Assembly (NCBI GenBank): GCA_016715195.1
Contig: JADKBB010000002.1
Coordinates: 1-64,000 of the forward strand
Direction: 5' to 3'
DNA: 64,000 nt
DNA from: Candidatus Villigracilis proximus
GTDB taxonomy: Bacteria; Chloroflexota; Anaerolineae; Anaerolineales; Villigracilaceae
Shown here: in pieces, positions 25,315-33,888 of the stretch
Layout: each line of letters starts with the position of its first letter
Position numbering within the stretch: the first letter of the stretch is position 1
The notes under the pieces: model-generated
What the model was told of the DNA's origin: nothing
Databases searched by the model: none
Seen by the model: the letters and a program-made list of their open reading frames with translations, nothing else
Program-made: the position numbers and the translations under genes

Positions 25315-25725
25315 ATGAATAAGAAATTTTCGATCTTGCTTGCGCTGCTTGCTCTTATTGCTTCAACCCTGGCCTGCGCCGCTGGCGAGCCTACCCTGAG
25401 CAATGTCCGCACTGCGTTGGACGCAGATGGAACCCAGTTGTCTTCTGTTTTCTCGGCGACCGATACGATTTATGTCGTGAGCGATGTGTCCAATGGATTA
25501 AAAGGAAACGTGGTTTCCTCCAAGTGGATGGTATCGAGTGTCGAAGGCTATGATGCCGGTTTTGTGATCGACGAAGTGGAATTAGTATTGGATGAAGATC
25601 AGCTTGCGTACAGCGTTAATTTTTATATTCCGCCTCCCACAGACGGCTGGCCTGTAGGCACTTATAAAGTTGAAGTTTATTTCAACGGCGTTTTGAATAC
25701 CACTGTTGAATTTTCGGTGCAGTAA
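25315..25725 (+). CDS. Small lipoprotein, unknown function
   Basis: This 136-residue protein has a lipoprotein signal ending in ASTLACAAG. The mature domain appears to be one beta-sandwich: a strand-rich segment TIYVVSDVSNGLKGN...VSSKWM and the closing WPVGTYKVEVYFNGVLNTTVEFSVQ, as in Ig-like domains of surface proteins. GGAGAG lies upstream of the start at 25315. It has its own promoter and terminator, so it is a single-gene unit. No specific role is evident. Confidence 0.8.
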   Translation: MNKKFSILLALLALIASTLACAAGEPTLSNVRTALDADGTQLSSVFSATDTIYVVSDVSNGLKGNVVSSKWMVSSVEGYDAGFVIDEVELVLDEDQLAYSVNFYIPPPTDGWPVGTYKVEVYFNGVLNTTVEFSVQ

Positions 25726-25736
25726 ATAGTTTTTAT

Positions 25737-25770
25737 AAAAAGCGGATGCCTGACTTGGCATCCGCTTTTT
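25737..25770 (+). terminator. Intrinsic terminator
   Basis: AAAAAGCGGATGCC pairs perfectly with GGCATCCGCTTTTT around a six-base loop, directly after the lipoprotein gene. Confidence 0.9.
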
Positions 25771-25798
25771 ATTTGTAATTATGAAAATGGAGGCTTAA

Positions 25799-26776
25799 AT
25801 GGATTACAGAAAACTTGGCAGAACCGGGCTGAAAGTATCCCCGTTGTGCATGGGAACAATGCAATTTGGCTGGTCGTTGAACGAAACGGATACGCACCGT
25901 ATTCTCTCTGCAACAGTTGACGCAGGAATTAATTTTATTGACACTGCCGATATTTATTCCAAATGGGTCGAAGGAAATCCGGGCGGCGTTTCTGAAACAT
26001 ATATTGGCAATTGGATGAAGAAGAATAAAATTCCGCGTGACCAGATCGTGCTTGCCACCAAGGTGCGCGGTGAAATGGGCAAGGGACCCAACGATCAGGG
26101 CTTGAGCCGTGTGCATATTATCAACGCAGTTGATGCATCTTTACGCCGCTTGCAGACAGATTATCTCGACCTGTATCAATCCCACTGGACAGATGACGAC
26201 ACCTCGATTGAAGAGACCCTGCGCGCATTTGATGATCTGGTAAAGCAGGGAAAGGTGCGTTATGTCGGCGCTTCCAATTATGCGGCATGGGAATTGATGC
26301 AAGCCTTATGGACATCGGATAAAAATAGTCTTGCGCGCTATGATTCACTTCAGCCGCATTACAACCTGATCCATCGTGATGAATTTGAGCGTGAATTACA
26401 TGCAGTTTGTAAAACATATGAGATCGCGGTCATTCCGTATAGTCCGCTGGCGGGTGGATTCTTAACCGGCAAATATCGTAAGAATGAATCCCTGCCTGAA
26501 AGCAAACGCGCCGAAGGCCGTAAGCGCGCCATGACCGATAAGAACTTTGCCTTGATCGACGAAATGGAAGTGATCGCACTGCGTCATGCAGCCACGATCT
26601 CACAAATTGCGCTGGCGTGGATGCTGGCTGACTCTGTGATCACCAGCCCGATCATCGGCGCGACATCCATTGACCAGTTAAATGAAAACCTCGGCGCCTT
26701 GAAAGTGAAACTCAACGACGACGAGGTGGCCTTGCTTAATAAAATGACTGAGTGGAGAGTGGAAGACGACGAGTAA
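25799..26776 (+). CDS. Aldo/keto reductase
   Basis: This 325-residue NADPH-dependent enzyme has the family start YRKLGRTGLKVSPLCMGTM. Its catalytic set is Asp and Tyr in DTADIYS, Lys in ATKVRG and His in YQSHW. GFLTGKY and the C-terminal SPIIGATSIDQLNENL fit the bacterial branch with YajO/Tas-like members. It would reduce aldehydes or ketones in the cytosol, with the substrate unknown. GGAGG lies just upstream of the start. It stands alone between two terminators. Confidence 0.92.
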   Translation: MDYRKLGRTGLKVSPLCMGTMQFGWSLNETDTHRILSATVDAGINFIDTADIYSKWVEGNPGGVSETYIGNWMKKNKIPRDQIVLATKVRGEMGKGPNDQGLSRVHIINAVDASLRRLQTDYLDLYQSHWTDDDTSIEETLRAFDDLVKQGKVRYVGASNYAAWELMQALWTSDKNSLARYDSLQPHYNLIHRDEFERELHAVCKTYEIAVIPYSPLAGGFLTGKYRKNESLPESKRAEGRKRAMTDKNFALIDEMEVIALRHAATISQIALAWMLADSVITSPIIGATSIDQLNENLGALKVKLNDDEVALLNKMTEWRVEDDE

Positions 26777-26799
26777 TGTGTGAAAAGTAAAAAGCAGGA

Positions 26800-26844
26800 A
26801 AATAAAAAGTGAGAGGTAAATTTTTTACCTCTCACTTTTTATTT
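26800..26844. terminator. Bidirectional intrinsic terminator
   Basis: A perfect 21-base stem (26800-26820 with 26824-26844, core AAAAAGTGAGAGGTAAA) lies between convergent genes. The preceding bases 26777-26799 are related low-complexity sequence. Confidence 0.88.
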
Positions 26845-26846
26845 AA

Positions 26847-27215
26847 TTATGTAAGGATTGCCTGTCCGCAGTATTCACACTTGTCCATGCCAAGTTCGAG
26901 GGTGCCGCCGCACTTGGGGCATTGGAAGGTCTCGACCTTGATCGGATGTCCTGCGGTTTTGTACGCTGTTTCATTTTCAGCCAGATCACCGCGCAGACGT
27001 TTGAGCCGCGCCAGATACGCATCTCCGGTGACTTCACCGGATTTGCGCAGACGTTCCACATCTGCAATTGATTCTTTCAACATGCGGCGCTGGGCTTCCA
27101 GTGATTCCCTGCTGTTATCCTGTAGGGAAAGTTTCAACTCAGGTTTGGGCGGAATGGATGCCAGAATTGCCGCGATGATTAAAATAATAGCCGAGACGAT
27201 CAAGCCTACGATCAA
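26847..27215 (-). CDS. Membrane protein with coiled coil and zinc ribbon
   Basis: This 122-residue protein has one membrane helix (about 3-20), a charged helical segment (residues 38-85, LEAQRRMLKESIADVERLRKS) and a C-terminal zinc ribbon with CPKC and CEYC. It probably starts at a TTG that overlaps the stop of the beta-propeller gene as TTGA, implying translational coupling. With the helix at the N-terminus and zinc ribbon in the cytoplasm, it may be an adaptor. It is the last gene of a three-gene operon of unknown function. Confidence 0.7.
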   Translation of the reverse strand: MIVGLIVSAIILIIAAILASIPPKPELKLSLQDNSRESLEAQRRMLKESIADVERLRKSGEVTGDAYLARLKRLRGDLAENETAYKTAGHPIKVETFQCPKCGGTLELGMDKCEYCGQAILT

Positions 27216-28405
27216 CGGCGTATATTGAAAACCGGGATGGAGTTAAAGTTAACTTTATTAACCTGTATCTCACTGCCGTCCGCAACGACAACGTAGCGCT
27301 CATTGCCCAGTTTACCAATGTCAATGCGGGTGATGCCGCTGGAGTGTTTGGGTAGATTATTGCGTGAGCCGGTTTCGGTGAAGATTGCCACGTTTCCCAG
27401 TTCATCACCAAGCACAGCTTCTTCCTTGCCGTCTTCATTAATATCAATACCCGCGATCTCTGTTACCTTATCAGATAGCGAAGCCGTCCATAATTGTGTA
27501 GCAGTTGTGCCATTGAATGAGAATGCCCACACACCGCCGTCCTTCCCGCCGACAATGATCTCGCGTGAAGAAGGATCGCCGTTTAATTCCACTTCGCGCA
27601 CTTCACTCACTGCCTGCCCAAGGGATTTATTGAACAGCACGCTTCCATCCACTGCGCTATAGATGAAGAAAGCGCCGTATTCGCCGCCGGTGATGATCTC
27701 GCTGTTGCCGTCTGCATTCAGATCAAAGGCGCGCATGCGACGCAGCTGCTCCTGATTTACCTGCCAGACAATGCCTCCGTTTTCATTCAGCACAGAGACT
27801 GTCCCATCGTGCGAGGCCGCTGCGAGGTAAGTCTCGCCGCTGATCTTCGCATCGTCCAGACCACGGATTTCTTCACTGGAAAAGGTATTTTGCCACACAG
27901 TGTTCCCATCCATTTTAAGGGACAGGAGACTGCCGCTAGAATCGCCCAGCACAATTTGAGGGGCAGAGGAGAAGCGGATTAAGACATTGCGCGCAGGCGT
28001 CCCAATGGGAAGGTTATCTGCCAGTGTGGACTGTTGACCGTTAATGATCGTATCCACAGACATGCCGAGACCTGCATAAAAGACAATGATGTCTTCGACA
28101 TTGTCGCCGTTTACGTCACCGAGTGTGGTTTTGGGTGTGCCGTAGGAGAAGTTCCAAACACGATTGCCGCTCGCATCATATGTACTGATGTCGCTGGTGT
28201 TTTGAATGAACAACTCGTCCTGCCCGTCACCGGTTAGGTCAATGACTTTCATGCTTTCAGCCGTGTAATACGGTTGAACCCACGCCACGTCACTGCCAAA
28301 TTTTTCAGCTGTGACGATGCCGCTAAAAGCGAATACGCCTGACACAACCATTACCAAACAAGCGAGCACGAACGCGACAATAAAGGGAATAATTTTGCGA
28401 CTCAT
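27212..28405 (-). CDS. Membrane-anchored beta-propeller protein (FG-GAP/PQQ-like repeats)
   Basis: This 397-residue protein has one N-terminal membrane helix (about 8-30), and the rest should lie outside. Repeats of a calcium-loop type recur: DLTGDGQDELFI, DVNGDNVEDIIV, DLNADGNSEIIT and DINEDGKEEAVL, each followed by a strand pair with G-x-x-W type turns. This suggests a seven- or eight-bladed propeller. Such domains bind proteins or sugars; no enzyme site is evident. It starts right after the stop of the upstream membrane protein and overlaps the zinc-ribbon gene, so the three are coupled. Confidence 0.8.
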   Translation of the reverse strand: MSRKIIPFIVAFVLACLVMVVSGVFAFSGIVTAEKFGSDVAWVQPYYTAESMKVIDLTGDGQDELFIQNTSDISTYDASGNRVWNFSYGTPKTTLGDVNGDNVEDIIVFYAGLGMSVDTIINGQQSTLADNLPIGTPARNVLIRFSSAPQIVLGDSSGSLLSLKMDGNTVWQNTFSSEEIRGLDDAKISGETYLAAASHDGTVSVLNENGGIVWQVNQEQLRRMRAFDLNADGNSEIITGGEYGAFFIYSAVDGSVLFNKSLGQAVSEVREVELNGDPSSREIIVGGKDGGVWAFSFNGTTATQLWTASLSDKVTEIAGIDINEDGKEEAVLGDELGNVAIFTETGSRNNLPKHSSGITRIDIGKLGNERYVVVADGSEIQVNKVNFNSIPVFNIRR

Positions 28406-29338
28406 TTAAGCTGCCTTCCGTTGTAAAAGAGAATAGGTGGATTTTAAAAAGTTAAGGATCTGTGCCTGCTCCACTTCTTCAAATGGAGAACTGGCAACGA
28501 CATTGATAATGCCGCCTTCTGTGCTTAATTGCGAAATGGTGTACTTGCCTACACTTGCACCCTGTCTGAATTCCTGATTGGAAACGATCTGATAGGCATC
28601 CGGGTTGACCACGATGCGCACTTTCAAATCGTGTTCGGTTCCCTTAAATTTTTCAGGTTTCATTTTCATTTTTCCGCTGATGCTGCTGCGCTTCCAATAG
28701 GATTTTCGATTCTTTGATTTTTGAATGGCTGAAACACGCAGGACATTCCCATCGAATAATTTCGCCTTTAGTGAAAGCCATTCATCACGGAAATATTGTG
28801 TGGTGCGGTCGCGCGTATCTTTGGTTTCGCGTGCCACTTTGGTTTTGAGCATGGCGCCTGTCAGATCGAGATGACCAAGAAAGGTGGTGTCTGGTTTTAG
28901 ATCATCACGCAGTGTGTGTAGAATTTCCTTGGTGCCTTTGTAGCGCGGAGAAAAATCAAAAGAGTCGCTTTTGCGTAAACTGCGCGCCATGATAAAAGCC
29001 GCGATCCACAATAATATAGCGCCGCCTGAAAAAACGAGGGATGCGTACCCAAATATAAGGAGTACGGCATCGATTGCCACCATGCCCACACCGGCAAAAA
29101 ATATCATCATTGGAGCCCAGCGCCACTTATCGCCCGCGGATTCGGTTTTTTGCACCTCTCTTACAAATTTATCCATGCCGCGCATGATCGAATCAGGTTT
29201 GTCTGCGATCGAAACATAAACAGGGGTGTAGTCTTTTTTACCCGTCGTGCTGACTGGCACTGTCTTTTTACGCGCAGTGTTTAATAGATAAAAGAACAAA
29301 AGCAGAATCAGCACACCGCCGATACATAAAAATGGCAT
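28406..29338 (-). CDS. Uncharacterised membrane protein, first gene of a three-gene operon
   Basis: This 310-residue protein has one N-terminal helix (2-19) and a helix pair (about 76-120), then a soluble domain of about 190 residues. I do not recognise the family. The soluble part is rich in basic residues (KSKNRKSYWKRS) and ends in VEQAQILNFLKSTYSLLQRK. The domain probably faces the cytoplasm. The stop and the next start are adjacent (TAAATG). GGAGG precedes the start. Confidence 0.6.
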   Translation of the reverse strand: MPFLCIGGVLILLLFFYLLNTARKKTVPVSTTGKKDYTPVYVSIADKPDSIMRGMDKFVREVQKTESAGDKWRWAPMMIFFAGVGMVAIDAVLLIFGYASLVFSGGAILLWIAAFIMARSLRKSDSFDFSPRYKGTKEILHTLRDDLKPDTTFLGHLDLTGAMLKTKVARETKDTRDRTTQYFRDEWLSLKAKLFDGNVLRVSAIQKSKNRKSYWKRSSISGKMKMKPEKFKGTEHDLKVRIVVNPDAYQIVSNQEFRQGASVGKYTISQLSTEGGIINVVASSPFEEVEQAQILNFLKSTYSLLQRKAA

Positions 29339-29398
29339 ACATTCCTCCGGGTGTCTTGCAGGGTAGCGTAAAATTTTCCAGTAAAAAGAGACAAGCGA

Positions 29399-29404
29399 TA
29401 TAAT
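29399..29404 (+). promoter_or_regulatory. Candidate -10 box close to a start codon
   Basis: TATAAT lies nine bases before the GT4 start at 29413, so transcription would begin almost at the start codon. This suggests a leaderless or nearly leaderless transcript; the -35 is poor. Confidence 0.35.
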
Positions 29405-29412
29405 TCAGGCCA

Positions 29413-30576
29413 ATGACAAAAATACTCTATACTGCCTTCGATATTGTACCAAGCCCAAAGGGCGCATCCACACATATTTTGCACAACATTCGCGGGTTGG
29501 TCAATAGGAACTATGGCGTCCATCTTATCACTCCTAATGACGGACTTCTACCCACCGAAGATACTATTGAAGGCGCGCAGGTCACTCGCATTACCCAGGA
29601 CCTCACTCAAAATTTTCTCGCCCGCGCAACTCATTTTGGAAAGGCCGTCCTTTCGCATCTAACCTTGCATCCTCAGTATGATGTGGTTCACTATCGAAAC
29701 ATTTGGGATGGTCTGCACATCGCACAGAATAAAAAGCGCTTTGGCTACAAAACCCTTTTTGAAGTGAATGGACTCCCATCCATTGAGCTTAAATATCATT
29801 ATCCCGGACTGGATTCAGAGTTGGTTTCAAAAATCAAGGAACAGGAGATTGCGACTCTGCACTTAAGCGACGCGATCATCTGCCCCTCAAATGTGACTCG
29901 CGACTATATTGCCTCGCTCGGACTTAACCGCAAGCTGGTGACTGTCATCCCAAACGGAGTCAGCGCCTCGGATTTTTCTCCAAGCCCGTTGCCCATTCGC
30001 GATGACCGTGTACCTGTTTTACTATACATCGGGACTCTCGCCGATTGGCAGGGATTGGATATTGTAATTAAGGCGTTACCCAAGATACTTGAACAGCGAG
30101 CTGTGCGACTCCATATTGTGGGGCGGGGACGCTCAAGGCAAAGAAAAATTCTATCGAAGCAGATCCGCAAGCTGGGGGTCGAAGGAAGCGTGACTGTCCA
30201 GCCGGCAATTCCACATCATGAAATTCCCGCACTGATCGCGGACTCTGATATTTGCGTCGCTCCGCTTGGATTAAATGATCGCAATGTGACTCAAGGCGCC
30301 TGCCCGATCAAGGTGCTGGAATACATGGCGGCGGGACGTCCGCTGCTGGCTTCAAACATGCCCATCGTGCGTGAGTTGGTGCGCGAAGATATGGACGCGC
30401 TTTTGTTTTCGCCCAATGACCCTGATGATCTGGCGCGGCAGGTATTAACTTTATTGAATGATTTTGACTTATCGAAACGTTTGGCAGAATCTGCTGCCGA
30501 GCGTGTATTAAGTAAATTTACGTGGCACGAGTCGCAGAAGAAGTTGGGGAAGGTCTACGAGAAACTGCTGACATAG
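29413..30576 (+). CDS. Family 4 glycosyltransferase
   Basis: This 387-residue protein has the GT-B fold. The N-terminal loop is FDIVPSPKGASTHI, and the nucleotide-sugar site has VIPNGVSASDF, LLYIGTLADWQGLD and the E-x7-E region near KVLEYMAAGRP. It would add a sugar to a lipid-linked or other acceptor at the inner face of the membrane. It stands alone on the plus strand, and its stop is separated by one base from the stop of the convergent zinc protease gene. The sugar is unknown. Confidence 0.9.
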   Translation: MTKILYTAFDIVPSPKGASTHILHNIRGLVNRNYGVHLITPNDGLLPTEDTIEGAQVTRITQDLTQNFLARATHFGKAVLSHLTLHPQYDVVHYRNIWDGLHIAQNKKRFGYKTLFEVNGLPSIELKYHYPGLDSELVSKIKEQEIATLHLSDAIICPSNVTRDYIASLGLNRKLVTVIPNGVSASDFSPSPLPIRDDRVPVLLYIGTLADWQGLDIVIKALPKILEQRAVRLHIVGRGRSRQRKILSKQIRKLGVEGSVTVQPAIPHHEIPALIADSDICVAPLGLNDRNVTQGACPIKVLEYMAAGRPLLASNMPIVRELVREDMDALLFSPNDPDDLARQVLTLLNDFDLSKRLAESAAERVLSKFTWHESQKKLGKVYEKLLT

Positions 30577-30577
30577 A

Positions 30578-31813
30578 TCAGCACTGCTGCTTTAGCCATT
30601 CCTGCCATTTTTGATTGTATTCTTCATAACTGATCCCAAATGCGTTTTCCACGGCTTTTTTGAAATCACTTGTTTCATCAAGTTCATTTGCAAGTTTCCA
30701 AAAACCGTCCAGTCCGCCGTAGTTCTCAACAGTAAATGTGACCAGTGAATGTGCGAAACTATAACTCAAGGCAAAGTCACGCTCAAGCGAGTACATGTGC
30801 ATTAGATCCTGTTTGTAAATGGTGTCGCGCTCATCAAGAATTGGAATGAAAGTTCCAGAGCGGACAGCATCACAAGCCCAGTAAAGATTCTCATCTGCTC
30901 CCGCTGCATATTCCGCCAGCCCTTCAGACATCCAATCTGATAATCTGCCCGCGTTGTTGAAAACTCGCGCATGCGCCATGTGAGTATATTCATGTGTTAA
31001 TGTTTTCTGAAGTTCACCATCCCAGCCAACATCGGGGTTGTAGTATCCATAAGCAAAAGATGACGGCGCATATATTTCAATTATGTTTTCAGTCGCTCCG
31101 CCGTTTTTGTTATATAAGGCGATGGCATTCATGGGGTTGTAGGGACTTAATCCATAAATAGGTATGATCTTAACGTTGGCTTTTTCAGTTGGCGCCTGTC
31201 CTAATACGGCCTCCGAATTTGTGCGCGCAATTTCCATCATATCCATGATCTGCTGGTTGACATCGTCTGCCCAGGGATATGTTGTAAATGTGAAGTGTTC
31301 AGTGTCAGTGATGACCGGTTCGCCGACCTGCTCCACGGTTGGCTCAGTGATGACCCAGCGGTCATTCAGGAGGCGGAAAGGCCAATCTGCTTTATAACCG
31401 CCTGCCGTTGTAAAGTGAGCGATGACATATTCAAGCTCACGTTTGTCAATGCTGTTCAAAGTATAGGAAAACGTGCCTCCGCCTGCCTGTGAGGAAATTT
31501 GATACTCATCAAACCGGCTGCGGACAATGCGCCGAAAGGGTTTGTTTTCCTGATCAACCACCTGTTCGAGCAGATCGGGGTTATTTTCATTATAGGCTTG
31601 TGCATATGTATCAAGCGAAGATTGTATGCCTGCTTTGATTTCTTCGTCACTTAAATCGGCAGGGACAGTTGGTGAAGCGGATATATCCAGTTGTGCTGTC
31701 GGAACAGATTCTGTTGCTGCGGGAGCTGTTAGTGTTTGGCATGCGAGCTGTGACGAGATCAGGATGATCAATGTAAAAATGATACGAACAAATTTGTGGG
31801 ATGTGAATTTCAT
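30578..31813 (-). CDS. Lipoprotein with gluzincin zinc-peptidase domain (peptidase MA-like)
   Basis: This 411-residue protein has a lipoprotein signal ending in SSQLACQ. Residues 55-160 form a nuclear-transport-factor-like or similar domain (SLDTYAQAYNENN). The C-terminal peptidase has the zinc motif HEYTH and, further on, the third-ligand glutamate in SDWMSEGLAEYAAG. This order matches the peptidase MA-like family. It should act outside the membrane on unknown substrates. Its ATG overlaps the upstream thioesterase stop as ATGA. Confidence 0.82.
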   Translation of the reverse strand: MKFTSHKFVRIIFTLIILISSQLACQTLTAPAATESVPTAQLDISASPTVPADLSDEEIKAGIQSSLDTYAQAYNENNPDLLEQVVDQENKPFRRIVRSRFDEYQISSQAGGGTFSYTLNSIDKRELEYVIAHFTTAGGYKADWPFRLLNDRWVITEPTVEQVGEPVITDTEHFTFTTYPWADDVNQQIMDMMEIARTNSEAVLGQAPTEKANVKIIPIYGLSPYNPMNAIALYNKNGGATENIIEIYAPSSFAYGYYNPDVGWDGELQKTLTHEYTHMAHARVFNNAGRLSDWMSEGLAEYAAGADENLYWACDAVRSGTFIPILDERDTIYKQDLMHMYSLERDFALSYSFAHSLVTFTVENYGGLDGFWKLANELDETSDFKKAVENAFGISYEEYNQKWQEWLKQQC

Positions 31814-32226
31814 TTCAACTCCTGAGATGAAAAGATTTGACTAACTTTCTCTGGTATGGCTTGCGGGCTTCCCGTGTTGATATCCACAAAGACCCAGTCC
31901 GATTCACCCCTGACCAGTAACCTGCCGTCTGCTTTTCTGACGAATTCATATTTCCGCAAAGACCTGACCTTGCGAATATTTTCCACCCAGGTACAGACTT
32001 CCACTTCCTGGCCTTCAAATGCAGGGAGCAAATATTCAATACGATGCTCGCGAATCACCCAGGTAGAGTTGGGTCCCTGTGCTTGAATTCCGCCAATGGA
32101 TGCGTAATGCTCCACGGCAATGTCCTGCATCCATTGCACATAGGCCACGTTGTTCACGTGGCCGTTTTCGTCAATTACGTTATGAGATATTATGAATGTT
32201 TTTGTGTAAGCAGGAGAAACTGACAT
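31810..32226 (-). CDS. Acyl-CoA thioesterase, hotdog fold (4HBT/YbgC-like)
   Basis: This 138-residue enzyme has the hotdog fold: IDENGHVNNVAYVQWMQDIAVEH near residues 18-40 holds the catalytic Asp region (D...GH.NN..Y). It should hydrolyse acyl-CoA or acyl-carrier thioesters in the cytosol. The later strands (VEVCTWVENIRKVRSLR, RGESDWVFVD) match the family. It is translationally coupled to the zinc-peptidase gene by a four-base overlap, though a functional link is not obvious. Confidence 0.88.
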   Translation of the reverse strand: MSVSPAYTKTFIISHNVIDENGHVNNVAYVQWMQDIAVEHYASIGGIQAQGPNSTWVIREHRIEYLLPAFEGQEVEVCTWVENIRKVRSLRKYEFVRKADGRLLVRGESDWVFVDINTGSPQAIPEKVSQIFSSQELK

Positions 32227-32258
32227 TCGCCAAGTTTACCGTAAACCAGGCTGAAGCA

Positions 32259-32630
32259 TTACTTTTCTCTATCGAGCAGGTCTTTTACTCTTTGAGTAAG
32301 TTCGTCAATATGGAATGGTTTTGTGAGATAGTCATCTGCGCCGGCGCCGAAGGCCACGATTTTGCTGTCGCTGTCATCCAGCGCGGTCACGATAATGATC
32401 GGTGTAAGTGTAAATTTCGGGAGTTCGCGCAGCATTCTGCATACTTTAAACCCATCGGGGTCGGGCATCATCAGGTCGAGTACGATCAGGTCCGGGCTAA
32501 GCATCAGCGCGGTGTGAATGGCCTGGGTGCTGTCGTTTACAGCAGCGGTTTCGTACCCAACTGAGGAAAGAACCTTTTCGAGCAGGGTGGTGGCTTGTCT
32601 GTCGTCGTCTACGATCAAGATTTTTGTCAT
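32259..32630 (-). CDS. Single-domain response regulator 1 of 3
   Basis: This 123-residue receiver has ILIVDDD, phosphoacceptor LDLMMPDPDG, the switch Thr in IVTALDD and Lys in YLTKPF. There is no output domain. It is closely related to the next two receivers (33.0 and 33.5 kb), and all read on the minus strand with separate ribosome sites. AGGAAA lies before the start. The kinase partner is not in the window. Confidence 0.9.
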   Translation of the reverse strand: MTKILIVDDDRQATTLLEKVLSSVGYETAAVNDSTQAIHTALMLSPDLIVLDLMMPDPDGFKVCRMLRELPKFTLTPIIIVTALDDSDSKIVAFGAGADDYLTKPFHIDELTQRVKDLLDREK

Positions 32631-32934
32631 TATATTTTCCTGATTATTTCAGTGAAATTGTAAAAAATATAAGTCGATGCATAAAATATCGCTTGTGATT
32701 AATATTATACTCTTTGAGACGGGGAAATTGTGAGACGATTTAATGGCTGCTCTTTCTGTACGCGGATGTTACAGATTTAACGAATTTCTCACAGAAAAAG
32801 GGAAAAATGCGTGTATCTGTGTGCAAGGCGTCTGTCAAATCTGTATACAAAAGGTTTGCAGCACAAAAAAATAAAAAGGCTGAGAAAGATGCGAAAACCA
32901 TGTAGGATAATTTGCAAGCAGGTCTGGCTATCCT
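32631..32934. other. Intergenic region between receivers 1 and 2
   Basis: No gene is seen in this 304-base stretch. On the minus strand a TATAAT (about 32705-32710) may serve receiver 1, with no good -35. The rest is A-rich. Confidence 0.4.
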
Positions 32935-33321
32935 TTAATTGTCTGTTTGTCCGTTGTTTTCTTCAATCAAGGCGCTTATTTTATTTGAAAGTTCTTTCGG
33001 ACGGACAGGTTTTGTCAGGAAATCCTTTGCGCCTGCATTGAATGCATCTTTTTTACTGCCAATATCATCCAGTGCGGAAACAATGATGATCGGGATATGT
33101 TTAAGCTCGGGAGTCGACTGAAACATTTTACATAGTTGGATCCCATTTATGCCCGGCATCATAATATCAAGCAATACAAGGTCTGGATTGCTTGCATTTG
33201 CCGTTTCAATCGCGTGAGCGCTATTATTTACAGCAGTTGCCTTATGACCGTCCAGTGACACAATCCCCTCAAGTAATTTCGTAGTTTGCAGATCATCGTC
33301 GATTATTAAGATTTTTGCCAT
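32935..33321 (-). CDS. Single-domain response regulator 2 of 3
   Basis: This 128-residue receiver has ILIIDDD, LLDIMMPGING with the phosphoacceptor, IVSALDD with a Ser at the switch position, and FLTKPVR. It is similar to receivers 1 and 3 and like them lacks an output domain. Copies differ enough to suggest old duplications. A purine-rich ribosome site (AGGAAAAA) precedes the ATG. Confidence 0.9.
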   Translation of the reverse strand: MAKILIIDDDLQTTKLLEGIVSLDGHKATAVNNSAHAIETANASNPDLVLLDIMMPGINGIQLCKMFQSTPELKHIPIIIVSALDDIGSKKDAFNAGAKDFLTKPVRPKELSNKISALIEENNGQTDN

Positions 33322-33445
33322 TGTTTTTTTCCTGATAGCATAAATTTTATTGAATAAGGACTATTATTATACCTTTGTAGTTGACAATTGCGACCCAAAT
33401 GGAATTAAACTAATGCGCCTGCAAAAGATAACTGTAGAAAAGGTT

Positions 33446-33814
33446 TTATTGGATCTCTGTGTCAAGCAGATTATCGATGGTCGCAACGAGTTCGTCAAAA
33501 TTAAAGGGTTTCGCGAGATAGCCGTTCGCCCCGAAAATCGTCGCGTCACTGTTGCTGATATCCATGGCGGTGATGATCAAAATTGGAGATTTGGAAAACC
33601 CCGGGTCCGCGCGTAACATCTTGCAAAGTTTAAATCCATCAGGCTGGGGCATCATCAAGTCAAGAATGAAGAGGTCGGGGCTGAGCGATTTGGCGGCCTC
33701 CATCGCTTTTGAACTGTCGCTTAATCCAGCCGCTTGATGTCCTGCGGAGGTAAGGAATTTTTTTAACAACATGACGATCTGTATATCGTCATCTATGATC
33801 AGGATTTTCGCCAT
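33446..33814 (-). CDS. Single-domain response regulator 3 of 3
   Basis: This 122-residue receiver has ILIIDDD, LDLMMPQPDG, the switch Thr in IITAMD and LAKPFNFDEL at the Lys. It is closest to receiver 1 (the pattern DLMMPxPDGFKxC is shared). Three receivers in tandem on one strand, each with its own gap, suggest expansion of one signalling module. Confidence 0.9.
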   Translation of the reverse strand: MAKILIIDDDIQIVMLLKKFLTSAGHQAAGLSDSSKAMEAAKSLSPDLFILDLMMPQPDGFKLCKMLRADPGFSKSPILIITAMDISNSDATIFGANGYLAKPFNFDELVATIDNLLDTEIQ

Positions 33815-33888
33815 GATGTCCTTCCGTAATTCTTGGGGATTTTTTCAAAACCAATGTAATCATACAATTAAAAAGTGCAGTCATCAAG

